Shown here: one piece after another, positions 7,518 to 15,641 of the stretch
Layout: every line of letters starts with the position of its first letter
Numbering within the stretch: position 1 is the stretch's first letter
Source of the DNA: an uncultured Collinsella sp.
GTDB taxonomy: Bacteria; Actinomycetota; Coriobacteriia; Coriobacteriales; Coriobacteriaceae
Direction of reading: 5' to 3'
Assembly (NCBI GenBank): GCA_902491395.1
Contig: CABUHO010000004.1
Coordinates: forward strand, 52,195 to 116,194
Length of the DNA: 64,000 nt
The notes under the pieces: generated by a model
Told to the model about the DNA's origin: nothing
Seen by the model: only the letters and a program-made list of their open reading frames with translations
Databases searched by the model: none
Translations under genes and position numbers: made by a program

Positions 7518-8227
7518 AGAATGATGCCCGCGACCGTGTTATCGTCGCCCTCGACTGCGACCGTGAGCGCGCGCTCGAGCTCGCCCACGAGCTTTCGGGC
7601 CATGCCGCCTGGCTCAAGGTCGGCATGACGCTCTATTACGCTGAGGGTCCCCAGATCGTCAAGACCTTTAAGGACCTTGGCTTTAAGGTCTTCCTCGACC
7701 TTAAGTTCCATGACATTCCGCATCAGGTGCGCGGCGCTGCCCGCTCGGCCTCGCTTGCCGGTGCCGACCTGCTTTCGGTCCACGGCCTGGGCTCGGGTGC
7801 TATGCTCGCTGCCTGCCGCGAGGGTGCCGAGGAGGCGCGTGAGGACCGCGCCAAGCTCGTCGCCATCACCGTGCTCACGAGCATGAATCAGGATGCCTTG
7901 AGCGAGATCGGCGTCGAGTCGCCCGTGGCCGAGGAGGCCGCCCGCTTGGCAAAGCTTGCTCAGGCCAACGGCATCGATGGCATCGTGTGCTCACCGATGG
8001 AGGCTCACGACATGCGTGAGCTGCTGGGTCCTGATGCCCTGATCGTGACTCCGGGTGTGCGTCCGGTGGGTGCCGCCCTTGGTGACCAGTCCCGCGTGGC
8101 GACGCCTTCCCAGGCTATCGAGCGTGGCGCAAGCCACATTGTGGTGGGCCGTCCCATCACCGGTGCCGACGATCCGGTTGCTGCCTTTGACGCCATCGTC
8201 GCCGAGCTGGTCGAAAACGTCGCGTAA
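7511..8227 (+). CDS. pyrF: Orotidine-5'-phosphate decarboxylase
   Basis: A 238-residue TIM-barrel decarboxylase making UMP from OMP, the last step of the pathway. The catalytic DLKFHDIP motif (Asp-Lys-His) is at about residues 60-67; VTPGVRP and the phosphate-binding HIVVGRPIT follow. It starts inside the end of pyrD (overlap of seven bases). No pyrE is present in this operon, so orotate phosphoribosyltransferase must be encoded elsewhere. A stem-loop at 8273-8340 follows. Confidence 0.97.
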   Translation: MLENDARDRVIVALDCDRERALELAHELSGHAAWLKVGMTLYYAEGPQIVKTFKDLGFKVFLDLKFHDIPHQVRGAARSASLAGADLLSVHGLGSGAMLAACREGAEEAREDRAKLVAITVLTSMNQDALSEIGVESPVAEEAARLAKLAQANGIDGIVCSPMEAHDMRELLGPDALIVTPGVRPVGAALGDQSRVATPSQAIERGASHIVVGRPITGADDPVAAFDAIVAELVENVA

Positions 8228-8272
8228 AAGATTCCCCTAAGTCACCACTTTTGGGTCTCATTAGCACAAAAT

Positions 8273-8340
8273 AGCCCCTGTGCCTGCGTAAACTTTCCCA
8301 TCCTTTGTGTGGAATCGCAGGTCAGGGGCTTAACTTTGGG
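8273..8340 (+). terminator. Stem-loop after pyrF, probable pyr operon terminator
   Basis: AGCCCCTG..CCTGCG (8273-8288) pairs with CGCAGG.CAGGGGCT (8326-8340), a 14-bp stem with a small internal loop and a long apical loop. There is no uninterrupted T-run after it (TAACTTT), so intrinsic termination is not certain. It could instead be a structured 3' end or a small repeat. Confidence 0.5.
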
Positions 8341-8349
8341 CGCAGTATA

Positions 8350-8378
8350 TTGCACTTTTTGCGGGTATCGTCTAACCT
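8350..8378 (+). promoter_or_regulatory. Candidate mihF promoter
   Basis: TTGCAC (8350-8355) and TAACCT (8373-8378) are separated by exactly 17 bases, giving a plausible sigma-70-type promoter about 90 bases before mihF. Confidence 0.45.
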
Positions 8379-8393
8379 ATGGAGCCGCGATTA

Positions 8394-8425
8394 GGCATTT
8401 TATACGTTCTACGTGCTAAAATGCC
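8394..8425 (+). other. Leader hairpin upstream of mihF
   Basis: GGCATTTTA (8394-8402) and TAAAATGCC (8417-8425) form a perfect 9-bp inverted repeat around ACGT-TCT-ACGT, downstream of the candidate promoter and 41 bases before the mihF start. It could be an mRNA hairpin or an autoregulatory DNA site. Confidence 0.4.
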
Positions 8426-8466
8426 AATTATTGAATCAGATATAACCCAACTATTTGGAGGTACGA

Positions 8467-8775
8467 ATGGCACTCCCTCAGCTTACCGACGAGCAGCGCA
8501 AGCAGGCTCTTGAGAAGGCTGCTGCCGCACGTCACGCCCGCGCTGAGCTTCGCGAGCAGATCAAGAAGGGCGAGAAGTCCCTCGAGTCCGTGCTCAACTC
8601 CGATGACCCCATCGCTTCTCGCATGAAGGTTTCCACCCTCATCGAGTCTCTCCCCGGTTATGGCAAGGCCAAGGCCGCCAAGATCATGGAGGAGCTCGGT
8701 ATCTCCGCTACTCGTCGCGTCCAGGGCCTCGGCGTCCGTCAGCGCGAGCAGCTCCTCGAGCAGCTGACCAAATAA
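8467..8775 (+). CDS. mihF: Integration host factor, actinobacterial mIHF type
   Basis: A 102-residue nucleoid protein. Its C-terminal half (KVSTLIESLPGYGKAKAAKI, MEELGISATRRVQGLG) is the diagnostic mIHF core with its helix-hairpin-like LPGYGKAKA DNA-binding motif. The N-terminal 35 residues are helical and charged. mIHF compacts DNA and is essential in mycobacteria; it is unrelated to proteobacterial IHF and is a strong marker for Actinomycetota. ATG 8467 has GGAGG upstream; a TTG at 8455 would put the ribosome binding site inside the gene. It is directly followed by gmk, as is common in this phylum. Confidence 0.95.
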   Translation: MALPQLTDEQRKQALEKAAAARHARAELREQIKKGEKSLESVLNSDDPIASRMKVSTLIESLPGYGKAKAAKIMEELGISATRRVQGLGVRQREQLLEQLTK

Positions 8776-9345
8776 GTGAGCGCTCAGGATTCCAAGCTCT
8801 TTGTGATTTCTGGACCGTCAGGCGCAGGCAAGGGTACGCTCGTCACTCGTGTGCGCGAGCGCCGCTCGAACCTGGGTCTGACGGTTTCGGCTACCACGCG
8901 AGCACCACGCAAAGGTGAGGTCGACGGCGTCAACTACTTTTTTCTGACGCGCGAGGAGTTCGACCGCCGCGTGGCAAACGGTGAGTTTGTTGAGTGGGCC
9001 GAGGTCCACGGTAACTGCTACGGCACGTTGGTGAGCGAGGTCACATCCAAGCTCGCCTCGGGCTCGTCTCTGATTTTGGAGATCGATGTCCAGGGCGCCC
9101 TGCAGGTGAAGGAGCGTTTCCCCGAGGCCGTGCTGATCTTTATCAAGCCGCCTTCGCTTGAGGTGCTCCGCGAGCGTCTAGTCGGTCGCGGTACCGAGAC
9201 GCCCGAGACGATTGAGCTGCGTATGGCAAACGCCGCCGATGAGCTTGCCCTTGCCGACCGCTACGACGACGTCGTGGTGAATGACGATCTCGACCGCGCG
9301 ACCGATGAGCTCGTTCGCGTTCTCGATATGCATGAAAGGATCTGA
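8776..9345 (+). CDS. gmk: Guanylate kinase
   Basis: A 189-residue kinase converting GMP to GDP. The P-loop GPSGAGKGT is at residues 13-21, followed by the GMP-binding TTRAPRKGEVDGVNYFF and LEIDVQG motifs. It starts with GTG directly after the mihF stop with no gap, so translation is probably coupled. The gmk-rpoZ pair is widely conserved and links purine nucleotide supply with RNA polymerase assembly. Confidence 0.97.
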   Translation: MSAQDSKLFVISGPSGAGKGTLVTRVRERRSNLGLTVSATTRAPRKGEVDGVNYFFLTREEFDRRVANGEFVEWAEVHGNCYGTLVSEVTSKLASGSSLILEIDVQGALQVKERFPEAVLIFIKPPSLEVLRERLVGRGTETPETIELRMANAADELALADRYDDVVVNDDLDRATDELVRVLDMHERI

Positions 9346-9350
9346 GGTCC

Positions 9351-9632
9351 GTGTCCGTTGTAAAGCCTTGCATTGACGATCTTCTGGAGAAGACCGATCA
9401 CAACCGCTTCCTGCTCGCTTCGCTTGCCTCCAAGCGCGCCTGCGACATCAATAGCATGCTGCGTGGCCAGCACAACCGCGTGCTTGCCGTCCAGGATGTC
9501 GATGACATCACCATCGGGCTTTCCGGTGCCGATACCATCTCGATGGCTATGGACGAGATTGTCGACGGCGACATCTCTTATGACGAGGCCCGTTACGAGA
9601 AGGCGCTCGGCCACAAGGTTGCTGAAGCCTAA
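9351..9632 (+). CDS. rpoZ: DNA-directed RNA polymerase omega subunit
   Basis: A 93-residue protein with the omega signature: an N-terminal segment (KPCIDDLLEKTDHNRFLLA), then SKRACDIN close to the usual ARQRARQ/KRARQI helix. Omega assists beta' folding and RNA polymerase assembly. It starts at GTG 9351, five bases after gmk. The C-terminal 30 residues are acidic and less conserved. The stop abuts the thiI start. Confidence 0.93.
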   Translation: MSVVKPCIDDLLEKTDHNRFLLASLASKRACDINSMLRGQHNRVLAVQDVDDITIGLSGADTISMAMDEIVDGDISYDEARYEKALGHKVAEA

Positions 9633-10877
9633 ATGGCGGCTCGCGTCTGCCTAGTCCACTATCACGAGGTTGGGCTGAAGGGCAAGAACCGCGCACATTT
9701 TGAGCATATCCTCATGGATAACATCAAGGCGGCCTTGGCCGCCTTTTCCGTGAATGCCGTGTCTCGAATTTCCGGTTATATCCTCGTGACCTTTAACGAG
9801 CATCAGGCCGACGAGGCGGCGCGTGTCATTCGCACCGTTCCCGGCGTTGCCCGTGTGTCTTTGGCGTATCACACCAACCGCGACCCGCAGGAGTACTGCG
9901 CCGCCGCCGTGAAGGCGCTGCGCGAGTTTGGTTCCTTCGATTCGTTTAAGGTGCACGCCAAGCGCTCCAATACTGACTATGAGCTCACCTCGATCGATAT
10001 CAATCGTCAGGTGGGCGAGGTACTGTGTGAGGCCTTCCCCGATAAAAAGGTTCAAATGCACGACCCCGATGCAATGGTGCACGTACTGGTGGTCCAGGGT
10101 AGCGTTTACGTGTATGCACGCTCCGAGCGCGGCGTGGGCGGTCTGCCGGTGGGTTCTGCCGGCAAGGTCATGACGCTGCTGTCCTCGGGTATCGATTCTC
10201 CGGTGGCGACCTGGATGCTCGCGCGCCGCGGCGCGGTTTGCGTGCCGGTACATTTCTCCGGTCGTCCGCAGACGCCCGATACGAGTGAGTATTTGGTGCA
10301 GGACATCATCCGTGCGCTTGAGCCGGGTGTCCAGATCGGCCGCCTGTACGTGGTGCCGTTTGGCGACTGCCAGCGTGAGATTTCGGTCACCTGTCCCAGC
10401 AACCTGCGCGTGATCATGTATCGCCGCATTATGTATTCGGTTGCTGAGCACATTGCACACATCGAGGGTGCCAAGGCCATCGTTACGGGCGAATCGCTTG
10501 GACAGGTTGCCTCCCAAACGCTTGAGAACATCATGGCCGTCAACGAGGCCGTGAAGATCCCCGTGTTCCGTCCTCTCATCGGTTCGGACAAGCAGGAGAT
10601 CATCGCGCGCGCCGAGGAGATCGGTACGTTCGATATCTCGACTGAGGCCGCTCCCGACTGCTGCACGCTGTTTATGCCGCGCCGTCCCGAGACGCACGCT
10701 AAACTCGATGCCGTGCATGAGGCCTGGGAGTTGTTCGATCACGAGGAGATGATCGAGCGCTTGCTCAAGCAGACCGAGTACATCGACTTCGAGAGCAACA
10801 CGTACAAGGCCCCCAAGACCTTAAAACGCAAACATTCGGAGCTTGCTCCACGTGAGATTTACCAAGATCACGAATAA
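9633..10877 (+). CDS. thiI: tRNA 4-thiouridine synthase ThiI
   Basis: A 414-residue protein with an N-terminal ferredoxin-like/THUMP region (residues 1 to about 165, HYHEVGLKGKNRAHF) and a PP-loop ATP pyrophosphatase domain (LLSSGIDSPVATWML). ThiI adenylates U8 of tRNA for sulfur transfer. The rhodanese domain found in E. coli ThiI is absent, as in Bacillus-type ThiI, which receives sulfur from a dedicated cysteine desulfurase. A CC pair (PDCCTLFMP) is conserved in such short forms. It starts directly after the rpoZ stop and is followed by a strong terminator. Confidence 0.95.
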   Translation: MAARVCLVHYHEVGLKGKNRAHFEHILMDNIKAALAAFSVNAVSRISGYILVTFNEHQADEAARVIRTVPGVARVSLAYHTNRDPQEYCAAAVKALREFGSFDSFKVHAKRSNTDYELTSIDINRQVGEVLCEAFPDKKVQMHDPDAMVHVLVVQGSVYVYARSERGVGGLPVGSAGKVMTLLSSGIDSPVATWMLARRGAVCVPVHFSGRPQTPDTSEYLVQDIIRALEPGVQIGRLYVVPFGDCQREISVTCPSNLRVIMYRRIMYSVAEHIAHIEGAKAIVTGESLGQVASQTLENIMAVNEAVKIPVFRPLIGSDKQEIIARAEEIGTFDISTEAAPDCCTLFMPRRPETHAKLDAVHEAWELFDHEEMIERLLKQTEYIDFESNTYKAPKTLKRKHSELAPREIYQDHE

Positions 10878-10887
10878 ATTTGTGCAT

Positions 10888-10920
10888 AGACCGACGATGC
10901 GCCTGCATCGTCGGTCTTTT
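10888..10920 (+). terminator. Terminator after thiI
   Basis: A perfect 13-bp stem (AGACCGACGATGC with GCATCGTCGGTCT) around the tetraloop GCCT, ending in four T residues. It closes the mihF-gmk-rpoZ-thiI operon. Confidence 0.93.
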
Positions 10921-10994
10921 GCTATCTGGGCATTTTGCGACTAAGTGTTCATTTGCTGACGTGTGCCTGAATAAATGGACATTATTTCGCAAGG

Positions 10995-11018
10995 TTTTGG
11001 TCAGCTTTTGGTTTGACC
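10995..11018 (+). promoter_or_regulatory. TTTGGT direct repeats upstream of comEA
   Basis: TTTTGGTCAG followed by CTTTTGGTTTGACC gives two TTTGGT units 11 bases apart, about one helical turn, 73-96 bases before the comEA start. The same TTTTGGTCAG core with three further TTTGG-type units occurs upstream of recA (40406-40447). A regulator binding site is inferred. Confidence 0.45.
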
Positions 11019-11090
11019 GCGAAAACCGGTTTTGGGGCGTGGCTGTTGTGGAGCTCCTTTCCTGACACGATGGTGTTGGGAGGTTTTGCT

Positions 11091-11804
11091 ATGGCGCAGC
11101 GCGAACAGCACGAACGAGTCAAAAAGATGGATCGCTGGGCGGGCAAACTGCTCGGTCATAAGGCAGTGGTGATGACGATACTGGTCGTCATTGCGATGGC
11201 GAGTGGACTGGCGATGGCGAACCTTGGCGGCGGTGCCGGCGGTGTGTCGTTTGAGCGCACTGATGGTTCGGGTTCGTTGGTGGATCCGGGATCCGGCGAT
11301 GCCTCGAGCGGAAAGACATCCGAAGGCTCTTCGTCTAAGGCATCTGCCGCGGCAGAGGTTTATGTCGATGTCGATGGCGCCGTTGTGTCGCCCGGTGTAT
11401 ATCGCCTCAAAGACGGGGCGCGGGTGGCTCAGGCGATTGATGCTGCCGGCGGGCTGGCGCCCGAGGCAGACGTTACGGGGCTTAATCGTGCATCCAAGGT
11501 CGCTGATGGACAAAAAATTCACGTTCCAACGGTAGGGGAGCAGCAGGCGTCCATTGCGGAAGCCGGTGTTGATGGTGGGGCTTCCGTATCATCGGGCGTG
11601 AGTGGCGCCACAGGCCTAGTAAACATCAATACGGCAAGCGCGGCAGAGCTGCAGACGCTCTCGGGCATCGGCCCCTCCATGGCACAGTCGATTATCGATG
11701 AGCGGACAAAGAACGGTGCTTTTGCCTCGGTTGACGATCTGATGCGGGTGTCGGGAATCGGCGAGAAGAAGCTTGCCAAAATCAAAGATTGCATCTGCGT
11801 ATGA
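11091..11804 (+). CDS. comEA: Competence protein ComEA (DNA receptor)
   Basis: A 237-residue protein with one membrane segment (about residues 25-42), a Ser/Gly-rich linker, an SLBB domain (EVYVDVDGAVVSPGVYRL, about 88-145) and a C-terminal helix-hairpin-helix pair (GLVNINTASAAELQTLSGIG). ComEA is the membrane-anchored receptor that binds incoming double-stranded DNA during transformation. ATG 11091 has GGGAGG upstream; a longer frame to 11013 starts in the regulatory region. The stop overlaps the comEC start (ATGA). Repeats shared with recA lie upstream. Confidence 0.95.
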   Translation: MAQREQHERVKKMDRWAGKLLGHKAVVMTILVVIAMASGLAMANLGGGAGGVSFERTDGSGSLVDPGSGDASSGKTSEGSSSKASAAAEVYVDVDGAVVSPGVYRLKDGARVAQAIDAAGGLAPEADVTGLNRASKVADGQKIHVPTVGEQQASIAEAGVDGGASVSSGVSGATGLVNINTASAAELQTLSGIGPSMAQSIIDERTKNGAFASVDDLMRVSGIGEKKLAKIKDCICV

Positions 11805-14104
11805 GTGCGACCGAGCGCGAGCACGTGATGCCTCCGCGACCCCTGATTCCGTGGACGATGGCCCTGTGTGCCGGCCTGTGCATGAGCTGCGCCTTGGTGC
11901 TCAGCATGGCCGCTGATGCGCTGCTGACGGAGCGGGCGACGGCGGTCTGGCCGCTATGGGCCATTCCCGTTGCGGCGGCGGTATTCGTTGTGCTGGCTCA
12001 ATCTTGTGCGCGGCTTGTCCCTTTGAAGCGGTGGCTGTATGCCGCGTCCGTCGGCCTCGTAGCGGGTGCGGTCGTCTCGGCGTGGTGGGCCGTGGGTGTG
12101 CTCAGTGCCGCGAAGACGCTCGACGGTCGAGCGGCAAGCAGTCTCGAGTTTGTCGTGCAGGGTGACCCATCCATAAACGACGACATGTATTTCTATACCT
12201 GCGAGGCACGCGCGGACGGCAAGAACTTGGCAACGATTCGCCTATCGTGCGACCGCGAGCTCAAGGTCGGGGCACACGTGCGTGTTATCGGTCGCGTTTC
12301 GCGTTTTGAGAACGATGCATATGGACGATCGCGCGTGCTCCGAGGCGAGGTGCGCAAGGTTAAAGCCGTTCGGATTTTATCGGTCGATGAGGGTTCTCCG
12401 GGGCCGCTGCTTCGGCTGCGAAATGGGCTGCTTGCATCCATCGCGCCTGCGACCGACCCGGCGCGTGCGCTCATAGCCGGTGTCGTCTGCGGTCGTTCGG
12501 CCGAGCTGCGCGCCCAGCCGGCGGGCGACTGGTTTTCGGTGACGGGAACGGCGCATCTTATCGCCGTCTCGGGCAGCCATTTGGCTATCGTGGGGTTTGT
12601 AATCGAGGGTGTATTGCAAAAGACTCGGTGCTCACGTGGTCTTCAGCGGGCGATATTGGCGATAACGCTTGTGGGCTATGCTGCCTTTACGGGCGCGTCT
12701 CCCTCGGCCGTGCGTGCATGCTGCATGGTGTTCGCGACGCTTGTCGTAAACGGCGCGGGGCGTCGTCGGCACGGCCTTTCGGCACTCTTCGTAACCATGT
12801 CCATCTTTGTGCTACTGCGGCCGACGGTGCTGTTCGAGATGGGCTTTCAGCTTTCATGCGCCAGCGTCTTAGCCATTCTGTGCTTTTGCCCCTATGTGAC
12901 CTACGCTTTGGGTGAGCTGGGTGTGCCATCGGGCGTTGCCAGCATGCTTTCCGTCACGCTGTGCTCGCAACTGGCGACACTTCCCATTACCATTCCTGCC
13001 TTCGGTACGTTCTCGCTCATTGCTCCGCTGGCAAATGCGGTCATCGGTCCGGTGGTGAGCGTACTGCTCGCTGTGTCGATCGTGCTAGTTCCCTTTTCGC
13101 TCGTGGGACCGTTGCGGACTTGGGCGCTCGTTGTGCCCATGATTGCCGCCCGTTGCGCGCTGTTCTTCGAGCAGCTGTTTGCCGCCATGCCGGGTGCATC
13201 CGTGAGCGTGCCGCCCGATAGCATGTGGATTTACCTAGTGCCGTGTCTGCTGGCGGTTCTGCTGGTCTGGTGGCCTCGTCCCCGTGCACGTCCTATGGCG
13301 GTGGGGCTTGCATGTCTGGTGCTCTTGGCTGCGATTCCGTACGTCTATTGGGATCGATTCGCTCCTCCTTCGGTGACGGTGCTCGATGTGGGCCAGGCCG
13401 ATTCGATTCTTATCCGCCAGGGCGGCGCAGTAGCGCTTGTCGACTGTGGGCTCGACGAGCGTGTGGTGGCGGCGTTGGTTCGCAATAACGTGCACCATAT
13501 CGATGCCGTCTTTGTGACGCATTGGGATGAGGACCACTGGGGTGGTCTGCCCGCCGTGCTCGAACAGTTTTCGGTCGGAACGATTGCCGTGGCGGCGGAT
13601 GCGCTGGAGGATGCTCCTGCCGAGGTATTGAACCGACCTGGCGTGGAGTATCGGCAGGTACGCCGTGGGGATACGGTCGACATCGGATCATTTTGCGCCC
13701 GCGTGATGTGGCCATTCGAGTCCGTGGATGGCGAGGGAAATGAGGATTCGCTTGTCCTGCTGCTCTCCTATGTTCAGGAGGGCAAGGGCCTGCGCATGCT
13801 CCTCACCGGTGATGCCGAACTCGATCAAGAACGGGAATTCGTGCAGGAGGTGGGGGATATCGATGTCCTTAAACTTGGGCATCACGGCTCCAAGGTTTCA
13901 GTCGATGGAGAGTTGCTGGGCGTCCTGAAGCCCGAGCTTTCCCTCGCGAGCGCGGGCGAGGGGAATCGATACGGCCATCCGTCCGATGCCTGCATCGATG
14001 CCGTTAAGGAAGCGGGTGGTGTGTTCGCGTGCACCATCGAACACGGCGACATTACCGTCACGCCGACTGCGAATGGCTTTGCGATGCGATGCCAGCGACC
14101 GTGA
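11801..14104 (+). CDS. comEC: Competence DNA-uptake channel ComEC/Rec2
   Basis: A 767-residue polytopic membrane protein. An N-terminal DUF4131 region with membrane segments and a soluble OB-like part is followed by the Competence domain with many membrane helices (about residues 210-500, including AVSGSHLAIVGF). A C-terminal metallo-beta-lactamase-like domain follows (VLDVGQADSILI and THWDEDHWGG), which is proposed to degrade the non-transported strand. It is the transmembrane channel for single-stranded DNA uptake. The ATGA overlap with comEA implies coupling. Together with comEA it indicates that the host may be naturally transformable. Confidence 0.95.
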   Translation: MSATEREHVMPPRPLIPWTMALCAGLCMSCALVLSMAADALLTERATAVWPLWAIPVAAAVFVVLAQSCARLVPLKRWLYAASVGLVAGAVVSAWWAVGVLSAAKTLDGRAASSLEFVVQGDPSINDDMYFYTCEARADGKNLATIRLSCDRELKVGAHVRVIGRVSRFENDAYGRSRVLRGEVRKVKAVRILSVDEGSPGPLLRLRNGLLASIAPATDPARALIAGVVCGRSAELRAQPAGDWFSVTGTAHLIAVSGSHLAIVGFVIEGVLQKTRCSRGLQRAILAITLVGYAAFTGASPSAVRACCMVFATLVVNGAGRRRHGLSALFVTMSIFVLLRPTVLFEMGFQLSCASVLAILCFCPYVTYALGELGVPSGVASMLSVTLCSQLATLPITIPAFGTFSLIAPLANAVIGPVVSVLLAVSIVLVPFSLVGPLRTWALVVPMIAARCALFFEQLFAAMPGASVSVPPDSMWIYLVPCLLAVLLVWWPRPRARPMAVGLACLVLLAAIPYVYWDRFAPPSVTVLDVGQADSILIRQGGAVALVDCGLDERVVAALVRNNVHHIDAVFVTHWDEDHWGGLPAVLEQFSVGTIAVAADALEDAPAEVLNRPGVEYRQVRRGDTVDIGSFCARVMWPFESVDGEGNEDSLVLLLSYVQEGKGLRMLLTGDAELDQEREFVQEVGDIDVLKLGHHGSKVSVDGELLGVLKPELSLASAGEGNRYGHPSDACIDAVKEAGGVFACTIEHGDITVTPTANGFAMRCQRP

Positions 14105-14182
14105 CGACGTCGTTGGCGTGTGGTGGGCCCCTGGGCTAGAATGGCACGGAACGAATACGAAGGCCTGCGGGAGGGGAGCGCA

Positions 14183-15145
14183 ATGTCCGAAACCGGTTTG
14201 CTGCCGGCATATCTGATCGTCGGTACCGACGGCGTCAAACGCGACCACGCCGTCTCGCGTATGAAAGCGCGTCTGGAAAAGACGGGCATGGTCGAGTTCA
14301 ACCTCGACGAGCGCGACATGACCAAGGACCCCGATGTCGAGTCTATTATCGGATCGCTTAACACCTTTCCCATGGGCAGCGAGTTTCGCTTGGTAATCCT
14401 TGATGGCTGCTCAAAGCTCGCTAAGGCGGTCTCGGAGCCGCTCGTCGAGTATCTGGCGAGTCCCAGTCCCACAACGGTCTGCCTCATCATCGCCGACTCA
14501 CTTGCCAAGAATACGCGCCTGTATAAGGCAATCGCCAAGATCGACAAGAAGGCTATCGTCGATTGCTCGGGTACCAAGCGCTGGGAACTGCCGCGCCGTG
14601 TTCAGCAGATGGCGACGCAGCGCGGTAAGTCGATTTCGACGGCGGCCGCCGAGGAGCTCGTCTCGCGTTCGGGCGAAAACACTCGCATGCTCGATAACGA
14701 TTTGGCTAAGCTTGCCCAGATGGTCGAGGCGCCCCAGATTGAACTTGCCGATGTTGAGCGCTGGATCGTACGTACGGCCGAGGTTCAACCCTGGGACTTT
14801 CTCAATGCGGTCTCGGCTCGCGATATGCAGCGTTCGCTCGAGCTCTTTAAGCTTCTGCCCTCCAAGAGCTACGTGTGGACCTATACGCTGCTATGCGGTC
14901 GCATCCGTGAGCTGATCGTCGCCAAGGCGCTCGATGCGCGCGGACAGGGTCGTGAGCTGGCCGCAACGCTCAAGCTCCAGTCCTGGCAGGTCAAGAATCA
15001 CCTGACCTGGGCACGTCGCTTTTCGATGGCAGAGCTCGTCGCAGCGCTCGAGGGTGCGGTCGATGTGGAACTCGCACTCAAGGGTTCGGCCGATTCTCAG
15101 ACCGCGCTTTTGCTCTGGATTACGAACATCTTGAGAAAATCGTGA
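14183..15145 (+). CDS. holA: DNA polymerase III delta subunit
   Basis: A 320-residue clamp-loader subunit that opens the sliding clamp. The N-terminal segment LLPAYLIVGTDGVKRDHAVSRM matches the HolA start with its degenerate Walker region, and the C-terminal helical domain (SLELFKLLPSKSYVWTYTLLC) fits. ATG 14183 is preceded by GGGAGGGGAG with correct spacing; in-frame starts at 14120 and 14141 lack it. The comEC-holA-rpsT order is common in Gram-positive bacteria and supports the call. Confidence 0.92.
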   Translation: MSETGLLPAYLIVGTDGVKRDHAVSRMKARLEKTGMVEFNLDERDMTKDPDVESIIGSLNTFPMGSEFRLVILDGCSKLAKAVSEPLVEYLASPSPTTVCLIIADSLAKNTRLYKAIAKIDKKAIVDCSGTKRWELPRRVQQMATQRGKSISTAAAEELVSRSGENTRMLDNDLAKLAQMVEAPQIELADVERWIVRTAEVQPWDFLNAVSARDMQRSLELFKLLPSKSYVWTYTLLCGRIRELIVAKALDARGQGRELAATLKLQSWQVKNHLTWARRFSMAELVAALEGAVDVELALKGSADSQTALLLWITNILRKS

Positions 15146-15194
15146 TGATACCTGCCTATTTGACAAATTCGTTCTATCCCTTTGAGGGGGAGCG

Positions 15195-15203
15195 TGCTAT
15201 AGT
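15195..15203 (+). promoter_or_regulatory. Extended -10 promoter of rpsT
   Basis: TGC-TATAGT is a good extended -10 element, 76 bases before the rpsT start. A TTGACA at 15159-15164 is too far upstream (33 bases) to be its -35. Confidence 0.5.
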
Positions 15204-15278
15204 AGGCGCTTGCATGACCTCACCGTGTCTCAGAGGTGTCATACATTTTTTGCAAGGAACTCGAAAGGAACTCCAGAA

Positions 15279-15545
15279 GTGGCAAACATCAAGTCTCAGA
15301 AGAAGCGTATCCGCACCAATGAGGCAGCTCGCATGCGTAACAAGGCTGTCAAGTCCGAGCTCAAGACGCTGACCAAGCACGTCCAGTCCGCCGTCGCCGA
15401 GGGCGACGCCGAGAAGGCCCAGGCTGCCCTCAAGACCGTCACCAAGCGTCTCGACATGGCTGCCGCCAAGCATGTTATCCACAAGAACCAGGCTTCCAAC
15501 CGCAAGTCCGGTCTTGCCAAGCTCGTGAACAGCATCAACGCCTAA
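15279..15545 (+). CDS. rpsT: 30S ribosomal protein S20
   Basis: An 88-residue, very basic helical protein (ANIKSQKKRIRTNEAARMRN and KLVNSINA) of standard S20 length, which binds 16S rRNA in the small subunit body. The start is GTG 15279, preceded by GAAAGGA; the longer frame from 15210 lies in the leader. It is monocistronic, with an extended -10 promoter upstream and a strong terminator downstream. Confidence 0.97.
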   Translation: MANIKSQKKRIRTNEAARMRNKAVKSELKTLTKHVQSAVAEGDAEKAQAALKTVTKRLDMAAAKHVIHKNQASNRKSGLAKLVNSINA

Positions 15546-15580
15546 GTTGTAAATTTCACACCACACAGATTACGCGCATA

Positions 15581-15616
15581 AATGGAGCCTGTTTTATGGA
15601 ACAGGCTCCATTTTTT
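15581..15616 (+). terminator. Terminator after rpsT
   Basis: ATGGAGCCTGTT pairs perfectly with AACAGGCTCCAT around a six-base loop and is followed by six T residues. The lepA start lies 26 bases further on, so lepA needs a promoter nearby or read-through. Confidence 0.95.
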
Positions 15617-15641
15617 GTACCGCTCGGGTAAGATAGTCCGC

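Noticed and set aside
15159..15164. TTGACA as -35 of the rpsT promoter
   Set aside because: It is 33 bases from the TATAGT box; the latter has its own extended TG motif instead.
15582..15641. Upstream start for lepA
   Set aside because: It would lie within the rpsT terminator hairpin; LepA homology begins at the ATG at 15642.
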